Shown here: in pieces, positions 24,922-35,950 of the stretch
Layout: the number at the start of each line of letters is the position of its first letter
Position numbering within the stretch: the stretch's first letter is position 1
Position numbers and translations under genes: made by a program
Assembly: GCF_026151205.1 (NCBI RefSeq)
Contig: NC_087073.1
Coordinates: forward strand, 4,983,001 to 5,043,000
Source: Bolinopsis microptera
Taxonomy: Eukaryota; Ctenophora; Tentaculata; Lobata; Bolinopsidae
DNA length: 60,000 bases
Reading direction: 5' to 3'
The notes under the pieces: model-generated
Database searches by the model: none
Seen by the model: only the letters and a program-made list of their open reading frames with translations
What the model was told of the DNA's origin: nothing

Positions 24922-25671
24922 CACGTGACAGTGAGTCCCCACGTCTCCTAGTCTGTGCTGAGAAGAGTTCTCACAATTACCACCAGGTCCCTAGCTGGTC
25001 TAGCTGGTTCACTGACTCCACACCAACATAATTGTAGTTGTTAGTCAGTTTACTGGTCCTGATTAGCCATCACGGACAAGAGTGCTCTCCCAGCCCCCAG
25101 CCAACGGGACCAATCTGACCGCTTGTCCGAGAAGAAAACCACCACGTGACCCACAACGTGCGAACCACGTGGAGAATACAAACAGCTGCACTTGAATAAA
25201 CCTTGCTCATTTGTAAAGAAAAGCGTTCCCCTCAGCACCTGTTACTCTCATTAGGGAGCTGATTAACGATCGCCTAATCCCCGATTAGAGCTATTTAATA
25301 AACCTTGCCCGCTAAGCCTGTGATTGGTGCTTTGAACAATAAAACTCCGAGGACAGAGGGACCCCAGGGGCTCTCTAACCAGCCAACATTTAATAACTTA
25401 GCAGAGCACTTTACTGAGTAATTACTACGCAGTTTGTATTTAGACGTCACGTGGGGGAGCCCCGCATTGTGGCGGTGATTGAAGTGCACTGTCACGTGAT
25501 CGTTTCGAGACCACGTGACCCGCAATCAACTCCCACGTGGGCAATGTGCACGTTCCTAAAGACCCGCTCTGTGGTGATTGGCTCCTCCTAAAGGCCAGCC
25601 TCACACTGATTGGTTGCCCCGGGACTTGTAATAAGTGCTAATGGAGATTGATTTCGGAGTAAGTCCACGTG
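24922..25671. promoter_or_regulatory. promoter-like stretch with eight CACGTG E-boxes
   Basis: CACGTG occurs at 24922, 25143, 25166, 25448, 25493, 25512, 25534 and 25666. ATTGG/CCAAT-type motifs lie near 25322, 25576 and 25610. The stretch is more GC-rich than its surroundings. No gene start was found next to it, so the target is unknown. E-boxes of this kind are bound by bHLH-zipper factors of the USF, MITF and Myc classes. Confidence 0.45.
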
Positions 25672-28600
25672 GTTGGAGGTCACGAGGTCATGGTAAGGGT
25701 CTCGTGACGGAGCCAGCCGGCGGGGAGGGAGAGCAGATCAGAATACTAACTCACTTTACACATGCCATCGTACGTTTCCTGCAGCTTTCGATATAGATGT
25801 GCTGTCGTGTGCTTTCCGTAACCAAATAAACATGTCAGGATATGGTTGCATGGGTTCCACCTATTAAATTACAATAACATTGTCCGCATCTGCTTTCTGC
25901 TTATCAAAAACCCTGTCTTGTGCTCTTTCTGTTTCACTTAACGCTCCCTTCTTTGCTTCACATAACATAGTTGACCCCTCCTTTAAATTGATAGAACCTA
26001 TCAGAACCTGTCTTGTGTTTCCTCTTACACGTAGACGCCATGTCGTGCGAACTGCGAAGGCATGCCACTCGGAAACTGTTTTTAATATCATGTTCTCAGC
26101 ATGGGACGACACGATCAGGCATGTGTTTCCTTATCATGCACGTGCACAAAATGACAGCTATTGTTTGCACGTGTATATATTGTGCACTGTCAGCTTCTTC
26201 CTGATTTGGCACGTGCACTCCTAAACGCTTGCTTTCTCAATTATGACATGTTCCTTCTAACATCATCTTTACAGTTCTCTGTTCTTAGATTGTACCTTGA
26301 TATCTTAGTGGGACTGTCCCCCAGTTTGTCTGTCTGTCTAGATATTTCTCAATTCTCACCCTTTGGTTGTTGGTTAAGGGTCTACCAATCGTCAGCCTGC
26401 ATGTCTGCCTGCATGTCCGACTGACTATCCATTCGACTATCTGCCTGCCCTCCAATGATCCACTTGCCTCACTGCCTATACAGATCTGTCTGTGTCTGCG
26501 TCTTTATCTATGTTTCCGCCTACTTGTACCTTTACCCGCCTGTTTGCCATTCGTCCAGTGTTCCAGTTTGTTTGTCTGTTTGTTTGTCTGTTTGTCTGTC
26601 CGTCTGTTAGTGTTTGGCTGCCTGTTTGTCTGTCTATTTGTGGCTGCACAACAAATTCTGATGTTTGATTTTTCAGTGACCAACGGACTACGGAACGGTT
26701 ACACAGCGCACTCACAGACTGGCCAGGAAAACAGAATAAGTTGCCGTTGTTATCAGCAGTGAAGATGAGTAGTTTCTAGTAGTGAGGAGAACGACGATTA
26801 CGCTTCAGTGCGAGTTTATGCTACGATGATTAGTGATTACAATCAGTTGGAATTAAATGAGACGATTATCGAATGAGACGGTTATTTAAATGAGACGTTT
26901 TTTTTTCTGGGCAAATGTAGAACAAATTAGATATCGGTTTACGTTTGTATAATCTTCAGAGTTTAGATACTTTAAAGCTTTTTTAGTACAAATTTTATGA
27001 TTTTTCTAAGGAAAATTAACAGTATACTTCAACTTTGTTTATTCTATAAATTCTGTTACATTTAATGTTCAGTGTTAATTTTGATTGATGATGATAGTTA
27101 TTATATTTGGATGCCGAAAGAAAAGAATTTTATTTTTGTCAAGTCTAAGAGAGAAAAATCCAGTAGTAATGCTTATAACCATGGCCAAGACAACACTTTT
27201 GTTATATTTGTCAGACTTAAGTCGAACATCAAAATAGTACTTAAAAGCAGAACGAGTAATGCATAGTATCAATGGGATAGGTCTGGACAAATGTTTGAGC
27301 ACGTGCCAAATAACTTCAAATTCAAATTTCGAGATGATCCAAATGCATAAGGTATGTAACAACACTTCCCAGACAACACAAGTTATGAATAAAAAGTGAT
27401 GATCACGTAAATCTGATAGATAAGGGTTTTGAGGTTTGTGAGATGTTGGGGTATAATGTAGGGGTATCCGTAAAGGTTTTGGGTTATCAGAAGTGGTCGT
27501 GCGATCACGTGCCTGCCTATAAGTATAACGCGACACTGACAGCGATTGATCTTAAATATGTTTCTGTCGGGGCCGCGCGTTTCAGGCCATGCAAGTGCAA
27601 CGTCACGCGTGTTATCTGGCTGGAGTGATTCATCATATATGATCATCCATAAATTTTAGGGTTAGAATTAGGGTTCAACTTGGCTGTTAATAATACTAAT
27701 AGACTGAACTGGCGCGAGCTACTTAATTTTTCGCCAATATTTGTACTCATGTCTGTCTGTTAATAGTAGATGATAGAATATAGTCATATAGAACTAGAAG
27801 GACATCCTGGCCCTGCGTAGGGGTTTAATTTTATCTTTATACAGTTACACACGATGGGTGATATTTTGCGCCTACTTTATACGCCTTTCCTTGCACTGGG
27901 CCGCGGCTAAGGTCTACCACAGGGATGGTTCATGGTAGCTATGCCAGTATAGTGTCCAATGAACCTCAACCACACAAAGGAAGAATTGAGATTAAAAAAC
28001 CAAACAATGATATCTACAAGTACAGTAATACTAATAGTAATATGATATGGGGGTCAGGCATCGAGCAGCATATCTAGTCTCAGTTCTTCCTGAACTGAAA
28101 CAAGGAGGGAAGGGGGACTGCCTCTCTACTGTGCACTGAAGTAAGCCTTACGCTTGCATGCTATATATGAAGTGTACTACCCTAAAAAACCCTAAACCAC
28201 GAGAAACGATAAAATAATCAATACTACTAAATACAAGTCCGGTTTTATAAGCACCACATTATTATTATCATTGGGCACACCACTACCAGGACCCATCTAT
28301 CAACCAATGCCTCGGATCTGGATAACATGACTTGATGTGCATTGTGCAACGGTCTACGCCTTACATCTACAGTAGGTCTTTCCGGACAGTCAAACTTTAA
28401 TGCAAGCGATCGCATTGAATGTGGTAAACTCATAGAATTAGAGGCAGTCCAGCTTGTGCAGTTTTAGAGTCAAATCATGATCGATGAAAAATTTTTAAAT
28501 CGCGACGCCAATTGCTTATTTTTTAGTTACTAGTTGATACGTTACTTTGCGTCCAAATTTGACGGAAATCCCCGTTATCGACATCGTAACACTTTTTGAT

Positions 28601-28870
28601 GCACTTTAAGTTTAAGCACGATATTGATAACATGCAGTTTGGTTTTACCATGAAAACACTGTCTTAGTAAAGTCATGACAGTGAAACGTACTGATATTGA
28701 TAGTTTTAAAGTAAACCTTTCTTTCCTGAGGCTTGAAGTTGCACCTTTTCAAAAATGTGCACTTAAGCCTAAGGTGGAGGTCAACCACAGGGAACTATCT
28801 GCAACATAAACTCAGTTCATTTGTCAGACGCTGCCTGACCCATTATCACCTCGTATAGCCGGGCCGGAGA
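25672..28870. other. intergenic, no supported gene
   Basis: Many overlapping frames on both strands but none with coding character. A degenerate (TGTC/TGTT)n tract lies at about 26560-26640. GCACGTGCAC-type sites occur near 26140-26215. Confidence 0.4.
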
Positions 28871-28875
28871 AGAGG

Positions 28876-29577
28876 GTACATACCGTACTGTACCGTACTG
28901 TACCGTACTGTACCGTACAGTACGGTACGGTACCGTACCGTACTGTACCGTACTGTACCGTACTGTACCGTACTGTACCGTACTGTACCGTACTGTACCG
29001 TACTGTACCGTACTGTACCGTACTGTACCGTACCGTACTGTACCGTACTGTACCGTACCGTACCGTACCGTACCGTACCGTACCGTACCGTACCGTACCG
29101 TACCGTACCGTACTGTACCGTACCGTACTGTACCGTACTGTACCGTACTGTACCGTACTGTACCGTACTGTACCGTACTGTACCGTACTGTACCGTACTG
29201 TACCGTACTGTACCGTACTGTACCGTACTGTACCGTACTGTACCGTACTGTACTGTACCGTACTGTACCGTACTGTACCGTACTGTACCGTACTGTACCG
29301 TACTGTACCGTAATGTACCGTACTGTACCGTACTGTACCGTACTGTACCGTACTGTACCGTACTGTACCGTACTGTACCGTACTGTACCGTACTGTACCG
29401 TACTGTACCGTACTGTACCGTACTGTACCGTACTGTACCGTACTGTACCGTACTGTACCGTACTGTACCGTACTGTACCGTACTGTACCGTACTGTACCG
29501 TACTGTACCGTACTGTACCGTACTGTACCGTACTGTACCGTACTGTACCGTACTGTACCGTACTGTACCGTACTGTT
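28876..29577. repeat. 0.7-kb tandem array of TACCG/TACTG pentamers
   Basis: Most of the array is the decamer TACCGTACTG; blocks of pure TACCG occur near 29055-29112. At about 28915-28932 the strand switches (CAGTACGGTACGG), making local palindromes. GTACAT and CATACCGTAC motifs sit at both edges. The long open frames in it are by-products of the repeat. Confidence 0.85.
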
Positions 29578-29589
29578 GTACATACCGTA

Positions 29590-31110
29590 CAACAGTTCAT
29601 GAGTTTATGTTACGGTATGAAAAATGTATGTCACGACACTGAACACTTTTATTGGAAAAGTATGACCAGGAATAGTCATCATCATTAATTTCACTTTTCA
29701 GCAGAGCCAAAATTAACCTTGGTGTTTTAAGTTTAACTTAAGCTAGTTCACAAGTTCAACTCACATGAGCGTGCGAATAATCTGGATGGGCATGTGGAGG
29801 TCAGCACGCTGAGTCAAGTTTAACTGACGGTCCACATTGACAATATTTTCTTTGTGAGATTCCGAGTTTCCATGGTTAGCTCTGACATATCTTTTAATTG
29901 ACTTAAACTTGCACTCGATTGTGTAAAAAACGTCAATAAATTGGCATGGCATGAGCTGAGGTGTAAAGAGGTGCTTTGAGCGGCGTTACTTTTAAGTAGA
30001 CTAAAAGCCTGTTATAAATTTACCTGGACGTCTGTAATTACGTGGACGGATGTGACCAAATCGTTTCAAATACCATGGAAATGATAAACAACCACAAGCA
30101 GATTAATGACCTAAATACGGGTAGCGATTAAACGGGCGGTGCCATTGCTTCAGCATTTGTGAGCGCCTTCAGCTCCGCCGAGGGGCGGAAAGTTGGCGGT
30201 ATGTTCGTGACGTAGGTTAGGGGTGAGGTTATGGTGGCAGCGTAGTAAATGCCGTGGTAGCATATAGTGGCGTCGATATAGTTACTGCTAAACCTGTGAA
30301 ACGCATCGATAACCATTTTAAATCTAACAATTATCAAAAACTCGTCCATGTCATCATGTCAGTTATGCAGTTAATAACTTCGTAGTTTTCCCTGCTCCTT
30401 GAAGTAAATTAAACCCCTATGCTAAACTCTATGTTATACGTATTGCGTGTTTATTTGCAAAAAATTGGTCCCTTCATTTGATAGCGTGACGGTCACCACA
30501 TAACCCATATGGAGGTCGCCGCATGAACATTGGTTGGCTGCCTTCACAATTACAAAAAACGCATGCTGATCACTATATGAATTGCATGGCAGTCACTATG
30601 ACCAAACATGCCACATGGCAAACATCATGATGACCACTATATTATATTTATATTGATCACTACATCAACCGTATCGCTGACCATACGCTTTTCAACACAA
30701 ATGGATGAAATAATTCTGCTCCAATCACGATTCAGGCAAATTCTCTTAGTCTTAAAGGTAAAATACGTTCACTTTTATTGTATCTGTTCCGGGTCTTCCT
30801 TCGTTCTTCATAAAAACCCATTCAAATATCAGTTCAAGTACGAATTTTGAATACAATCTTCTAATTCTATTTGTTGGGCGTGGAAATATGAAATATAAGT
30901 AACTTCAGTTTGATCCATTTTATAAGCTAAAATCCAAAACTAAAACCCTTAAAACGTCCGATCACCAAATAATAATTAAAGGATCATAAGGATATCTGCG
31001 CACTCTGGAGATCGGTAACCACTTCGACAATTACAGCTATGTACATTGTACAGTCTGTTATAAGTATAATCATTAATTAAAACTTACATCGTAATGATGT
31101 TGAAATTTTA
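29590..31110. other. intergenic, no gene seen
   Basis: No coding or repeat signal that I can support. Confidence 0.35.
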
Positions 31111-31113
31111 TTC

Positions 31114-31202
31114 GCATGCGTGAGGGAACCGGAAATTGAAAAGATATAATTATGATCATTAATTTATTATGTTTTTTCAATTTCCGGTTCCCTCACGCAT
31201 GC
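31114..31202. repeat. 89-bp hairpin with perfect 29-bp arms
   Basis: Arms are 31114-31142 and 31174-31202, beginning GCATGCGTGAGGGAACCGG, with an AT-rich loop of 31 bases. It has the size and shape of a short foldback element, but no target duplication is obvious. Confidence 0.7.
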
Positions 31203-31941
31203 AACTAAGCGTACTTCTGCAATCTGCAGGTTCCAACTTGGCACTCGTCAGTGCGTTTCAGTGCTTCCACTAAGTTCCAGTACCCTTGCTTATAGTCATA
31301 CTGCACTGGTTAGATTGATTCTTGTTAGGTATGTGATAATGTATGCTTGCAGATTTTACTCTTTCCTGAGTACACACCTTATCAACCGCCAAAAAACCAA
31401 AAAAACATGCTGATTGCTAATTGCTTAATGAGAGCAATTAAAAAAGACAGGAAACGACACAAGGAACGTGAGAAACATGATTTTTGAACTGTCTTTTCTT
31501 CTGCAGAAGTTAAATCTTGGTTAAGTCCACAGCATGGAATTAAAAACTAAATGATGTATTAAAATTATTGACGAAATAGCCTGTTCAAATGTTTGCCTGT
31601 TTGGTTAAATTGACCGCTGATCTTTGAAAAGATGGCCACTAAGCAGCAATGAGAACGTAAACTTATATATATATATATGTTAGCTTTTTTTAATTTTTTT
31701 AATAGTCGACAGAAATTGTGACCGGAAATCCATAAATTAGGGAACTGTTCAAAATACACACGCACGCAAATATTAGAAAATAGTTTAAAATATTAAATGG
31801 ACGAGATATGTTTACTGATTGTATCTTCCGTTAATAAAACACTTATACGATGTCATATACATTATACAGGTACATAATTTGCCTGGTGGAAAATGTTAGG
31901 TCATATCCTATGTGGCCATTTATTTGCATCAATTGTTATCG

Positions 31942-32135
31942 ATGTATTTTTGGACGCTGATTCTGAATCACCCCAATGACGTAGGGTAAAAATGCCTTCC
32001 TGAGGAGTTATAATAGGCAAAAAACTGGTTTGGTCTCGTGACAGGCTAGTAAAACGCAAATTCGATTGTTTAGGGCTAGGGTTGTGGTTAAGGTTATAGT
32101 TAGCTTCGGGGTTGGGGTTCCGGTTAGGGTTTATG
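31942..32135 (+). repeat. dispersed repeat family 1, copy 2
   Basis: It begins GGACGCTGATTCTGAATCAC and matches 2460-2680 in order, again ending in TTAGGG-like sequence. Confidence 0.6.
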
Positions 32136-32523
32136 TAAAACTGTTTTTTTTCGGCTACAAAACCGTCACGTGACACTCTGTGGGCTAGCGAAATGATATG
32201 AGCCAATTGCTATAATAATTAATATGTAGTTTAATGATATTGATAATACGGTGAAATCACGCGCCAGCAATTTCAAATTTTTCATAGTTACATTGTAACA
32301 TTATTTTATTTAAGTCAGTTTATCTATGTCCATGTCAATAATGATTTTTGTTCGTTGTTTCAGTATTTATTACTCTTATAGTGAGGATTTTCTATCGTCT
32401 TGTAAAAAAGAAGCTAAACATTTAATCGAGCTACTTAATTTGTACCATTGAATTTAACCTGGCTTGTGCTCAGTTTATGTTTCGGAGCAATTAAAGATTG
32501 TACTTGACTTCTAACATAAATTT

Positions 32524-32630
32524 AACGGGTGATACTCGTAAAATATTTGTTCCAATTATATCAGGACCGTCGACGAGTCCAACTCGGCGCGCGTCCTGGT
32601 AGTGGTATTATAGGTTGTAAACCTACAAAC
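32524..32630 (+). repeat. dispersed repeat family 2, copy 1
   Basis: It shares GGTGATACTCGTA, then GTCCAACTCGGCGCG and CGTCCTGGTAG, then the small hairpin TAGGTTGTAAACCTA with 54367-54440. The spacing differs by internal insertions here. Confidence 0.6.
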
Positions 32631-32848
32631 ATAAATATATTGCTTATGGACGCGTTTTTAAGTCTTGTTGCCATCCGAAATTCTGCGTAAATTGCGGCTT
32701 TGGTTGTAATGTATAACTATAACATATAATCCTCGGGTCATGTCAAAAATTTAACATTATTACCATTTTGAGAAGCAGAAAACGGCGAAAAAGTTACAAC
32801 AATATGTTGTCTGTGGCCAAGAATTAAAAAGATTTCTATAAAAAGATA

Positions 32849-32916
32849 ATGTCAAATATCGACGATCCTAAAGCTCTAAAGTCTACACTCTACATAGGCA
32901 AGATTAAAACTAAAAG
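32849..32916 (+). CDS. possible alternative first exon (low support)
   Basis: An ATG opens 22 codons (MSNIDDPKALKSTLYIGKIK) and ends at a strong donor (AAAAG|GTAAGT) in phase 2. It cannot join the next acceptor at 33136 in the signal-peptide frame, but it fits the phase of the exon at 33603. If used, it would give a form of the neighbouring protein without signal peptide. It may equally be chance or an upstream ORF in the leader. Confidence 0.25.
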
Positions 32917-33139
32917 GTAAGTTGAAATGTCTGTCAAATCTATTAGGATCGCGATCGAGTGTGAACGTTAAATTAACTGTACCAACCATTATAATTCAGT
33001 TACCTACTTCTCACAGTGCAGAAACCAAAGGAAAATATCGCAAAAAATTCCCCCATCTTTCGCCATTATCCATGCCGAAAAATGAAAATTTCCGCTGTTT
33101 TTGCCAATTATAGCGATAACTTCACCCTTCTTTCTAGCA

Positions 33140-34026
33140 ATGCAGGGCGCAACGAGACATACAAGTACCACTCTGCTACTGTTCACAGTGCTCCTGCCAG
33201 CTGCCCTGACAGACTACACTCCTCACAAACTTGAGTACTGCCAGAACTTCGTGGAGCTCAAGAGACGAGGGATTGATCGTGTCAACATGTGCCCGGGAGT
33301 TAACAGGATCTGCTGTGCTCACTGGGTTACCGGCGCTAAACCACATAATGGAAGGTACAAGAACTCGACCGTAAGATTTCAGAAAATCACTTTGACTTTA
33401 GTCTCAAGTTCCGACATTACCGTATAAACTGGTGGCCCTCTCTTCATCGCTTGTCCCTTAAAATTTCAACATGTAATTACCACTCTACATTCTACAATCT
33501 TTCATCACTCAAAATATCAAAACTTGATTATAAGACTGATCACTTAAAAACACTCTACTGCGCGCGCTTCTGACTCATTTCCTCACCCCCTCCCGTCCCC
33601 AGTGCGGTAGGTGAAGATCATAAGATGGATGTGAAAGCGTACTGCTGCAACGATGACACGAAGTGCTGCCGTGGTAAGTGCTGTAATAAAGACTCCTACT
33701 GCTGCAGCCAGCACTCTCTCGAGCTCGACGCCCCGCACGTCTGCTGTCCCTCCAGCAGTCACTGCTGCAACAATTCCCGCGGAGAGATGGTCTGCTGTCC
33801 GGAGTTGGTCAAACAGATATGGATTGTTATTGCTATTATATTGTTGGTTTATACTGCTGCTAAGATTTCAAGGGCTCTGAAGGTGTATTGTAATATGGTC
33901 CCGTTTGAGGATGACAATATAAAGCTTTTAGATGAAGATGAAGTTAGGAAAATGAAATATTGTTTCTTTGGGTGTGATACTCAAGCTTTGAAACAGGGTA
34001 AATATGATAAGATTTTGTCACTTTGA
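33140..34026 (+). CDS. cysteine-rich type I membrane protein, two exons, about 213 residues
   Basis: Exon 1 is 33140-33354 and exon 2 is 33603-34026 (stop TGA), joined in phase 2 (AG+T = Ser). The ATG at 33140 lies just after an acceptor-like TTCTTTCTAG, so an upstream untranslated exon is likely. The N-terminus has a signal peptide (hydrophobic core TTLLLFTVLLPAAL). The ectodomain is packed with paired cysteines: MCPGVNRICCAH in exon 1, then in exon 2 YCCNDDTKCCRGKCC, KDSYCCSQH, HVCCPSSSHCC and MVCCPE. A single hydrophobic helix follows (IWIVIAIILLVYTAA), then a cytosolic tail of about 55 residues with acidic LLDEDE. The repeating Cys-Cys spacing suggests a small disulfide-rich domain on the cell surface. 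I do not assign a family. Confidence 0.78.
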
Positions 34027-35621
34027 TTGATGACAGAAAAATATGGGGATTTGGTTGGTGTCGTTTACTTACAAATAACTGTTTCATAGCATATATTCGG
34101 TTGTATGTATTGGTATAAATTAGATATCACTATATTGATGATTATCAAATTATGTATTTTAGTTTTGCTTTCAATAGATCACAATGCTGGCAAGCATTAC
34201 CGTCGCCCTTATATTCACAACACTATTTACCCCCTATACGATTATATCCCCTTTATTGTTTTCCAGGCATTAAGACTCATCGAAAGTAGTTCAGCAGGTA
34301 CATTTAAGTTCAAAACATTCTAATTCAATGTTGAAGATGACAGGAATAAGAAATAGTTGTATGGAGGTTTTTAAGAAATTTGCGCAAAATACGCGCCAGC
34401 ATGTTATACGAAATTAGGTAAAAAACCCAAAATCGCCATATTCAGGTGCCTTAAAAACCATGTTAAAATTGAGTTAGAGATCTGAAACTTTGCAGGGCGT
34501 CTAGACCTTGTCCAAATCGACTGTAAAAAAAATGTCATGTTTCAGGAGTATCGGGAAGTGGGTTTTCTGGAACCCCTGTTTTACAACAGATTGTCGTGAA
34601 GATATATATGTATGTATAGACGCTTTTTGCAGTCAATTGTAGCCTACATTTAAGTGTCCGTAGATTCAAAAGTATAAACGATACAGTCATTTCGAACCAC
34701 AGGTTTTAAAGATAATTGTTTAAGCTTTAGTTTACATTGTATTGAAAAATAATTTAACGTCATCATCATCACTTGATGACGTCATCAAGTTAAGTGTTTT
34801 TAAAACTTGACTTTTGACAAAGTAACAACTTTTTTAATCGATTTTACACTATTAAGGAGTAATTTTACTCAAAATCTGAGGACATTTTCATCTTAGATAA
34901 TTGTTCAAGCATTCCGAAAATCTACCGGAATAGTTTCCTACCTTGCTCCTTCATAAAGATATTTGCTATTGAAGTTAGTGCTTTTTTGAAGAATAATTTT
35001 ATAAAAACACAAAAGTTGTGAATTAGTATTCTCTGGTGTTGGGCCATCCCTTGGGTTGTGGAGCTCAATTTTGCTTCTTAAAGGTGTAAATTGTGTTATA
35101 GGCTAGTTTTAAAGTTAAAAATCGAAAAGTTGCACACGTGGGGACACGCCCAAATTCATTTAAAATCGCTAAAATCGCTAAAAATTTTGATTTTCACGAT
35201 TTTTATCAACTTTGGAGTCCCGCTGTGATCCAAGTTCTTTTTGAAATCTTCTGAAACTTTGCATGCTTATCAAACTATATATTAAATACCACTATGCAAA
35301 AATTTACGGTGATTCAATATTGTATGCGCACGCGACGTCCGCTCAAAGTTTGCACGTGCGAAAGGTGAGAAATTTGCTCATTCGTGATTTCGAATATATT
35401 CTGCTTTCCACGATATTTAAATGGCATTATATATGAATTTAATGCCAACTTGAATGAGTAAAAAGTGCCATATTCAGTCGGTTATCGACAGAAATACCTA
35501 ACTAAACACAAGGAAACGTTTTCAAAGGCAGAATTTCGAAATCGTCGAAATTACCTCCTTGTTAATGAAGTTTCGACTAGCTGTGTAAATTATCCTGACA
35601 TTATAATCAAAAAGAGATGAT
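34027..35621. other. intergenic; contains a 20-bp CRE-like palindrome
   Basis: 34771-34790 is a perfect palindrome, ACTTGATGACGTCATCAAGT, centred on TGACGTCA. No gene is supported here. Confidence 0.5.
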
Positions 35622-35950
35622 ATTTGACCAAAACCCATAATCATGGGTAGAGTGTACCGCTGCCAGTGTCTCTCTTTTCCAAACAAAAGGAAATGATATT
35701 AATTTGAGGAACAGTCCGCTAATGCAAATTGATACCGAGAATGAAATCGGTCGCTCGCTTTTTCCATTCGATCACGGCTTACGAATTGTAATAAAGCTTA
35801 TTGATTTGAAAAAGCGAGCGACCGATTTCATTCTCGGTATCAATTTGCATTAGCGGACTGTTCCTCAAATTAATATCATTTCCTTTTGTTTGGAAAAGAG
35901 AGACACTGGCAGCGGTACACTCTACCCATGATTATGGGTTTTGGTCAAAT
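35622..35950. repeat. perfect 143-bp inverted repeat with 43-base loop
   Basis: 35622-35764 and 35808-35950 are exact reverse complements by eye. No ORF and no clear target duplication. Perfect identity implies a recent foldback insertion, active gene conversion, or an assembly foldback. Confidence 0.8.

Noticed and set aside
28824-29642. Long Tyr/Thr/Val-repeat frames as proteins
   Set aside because: Several overlapping frames are open at once because the 5/10-bp unit lacks stops; there is no coding signal.
32560-32610. Hammerhead ribozyme in repeat family 2 (GACGAGTCC)
   Set aside because: The required CUGANGA and GAAA core elements are not both present on either strand.
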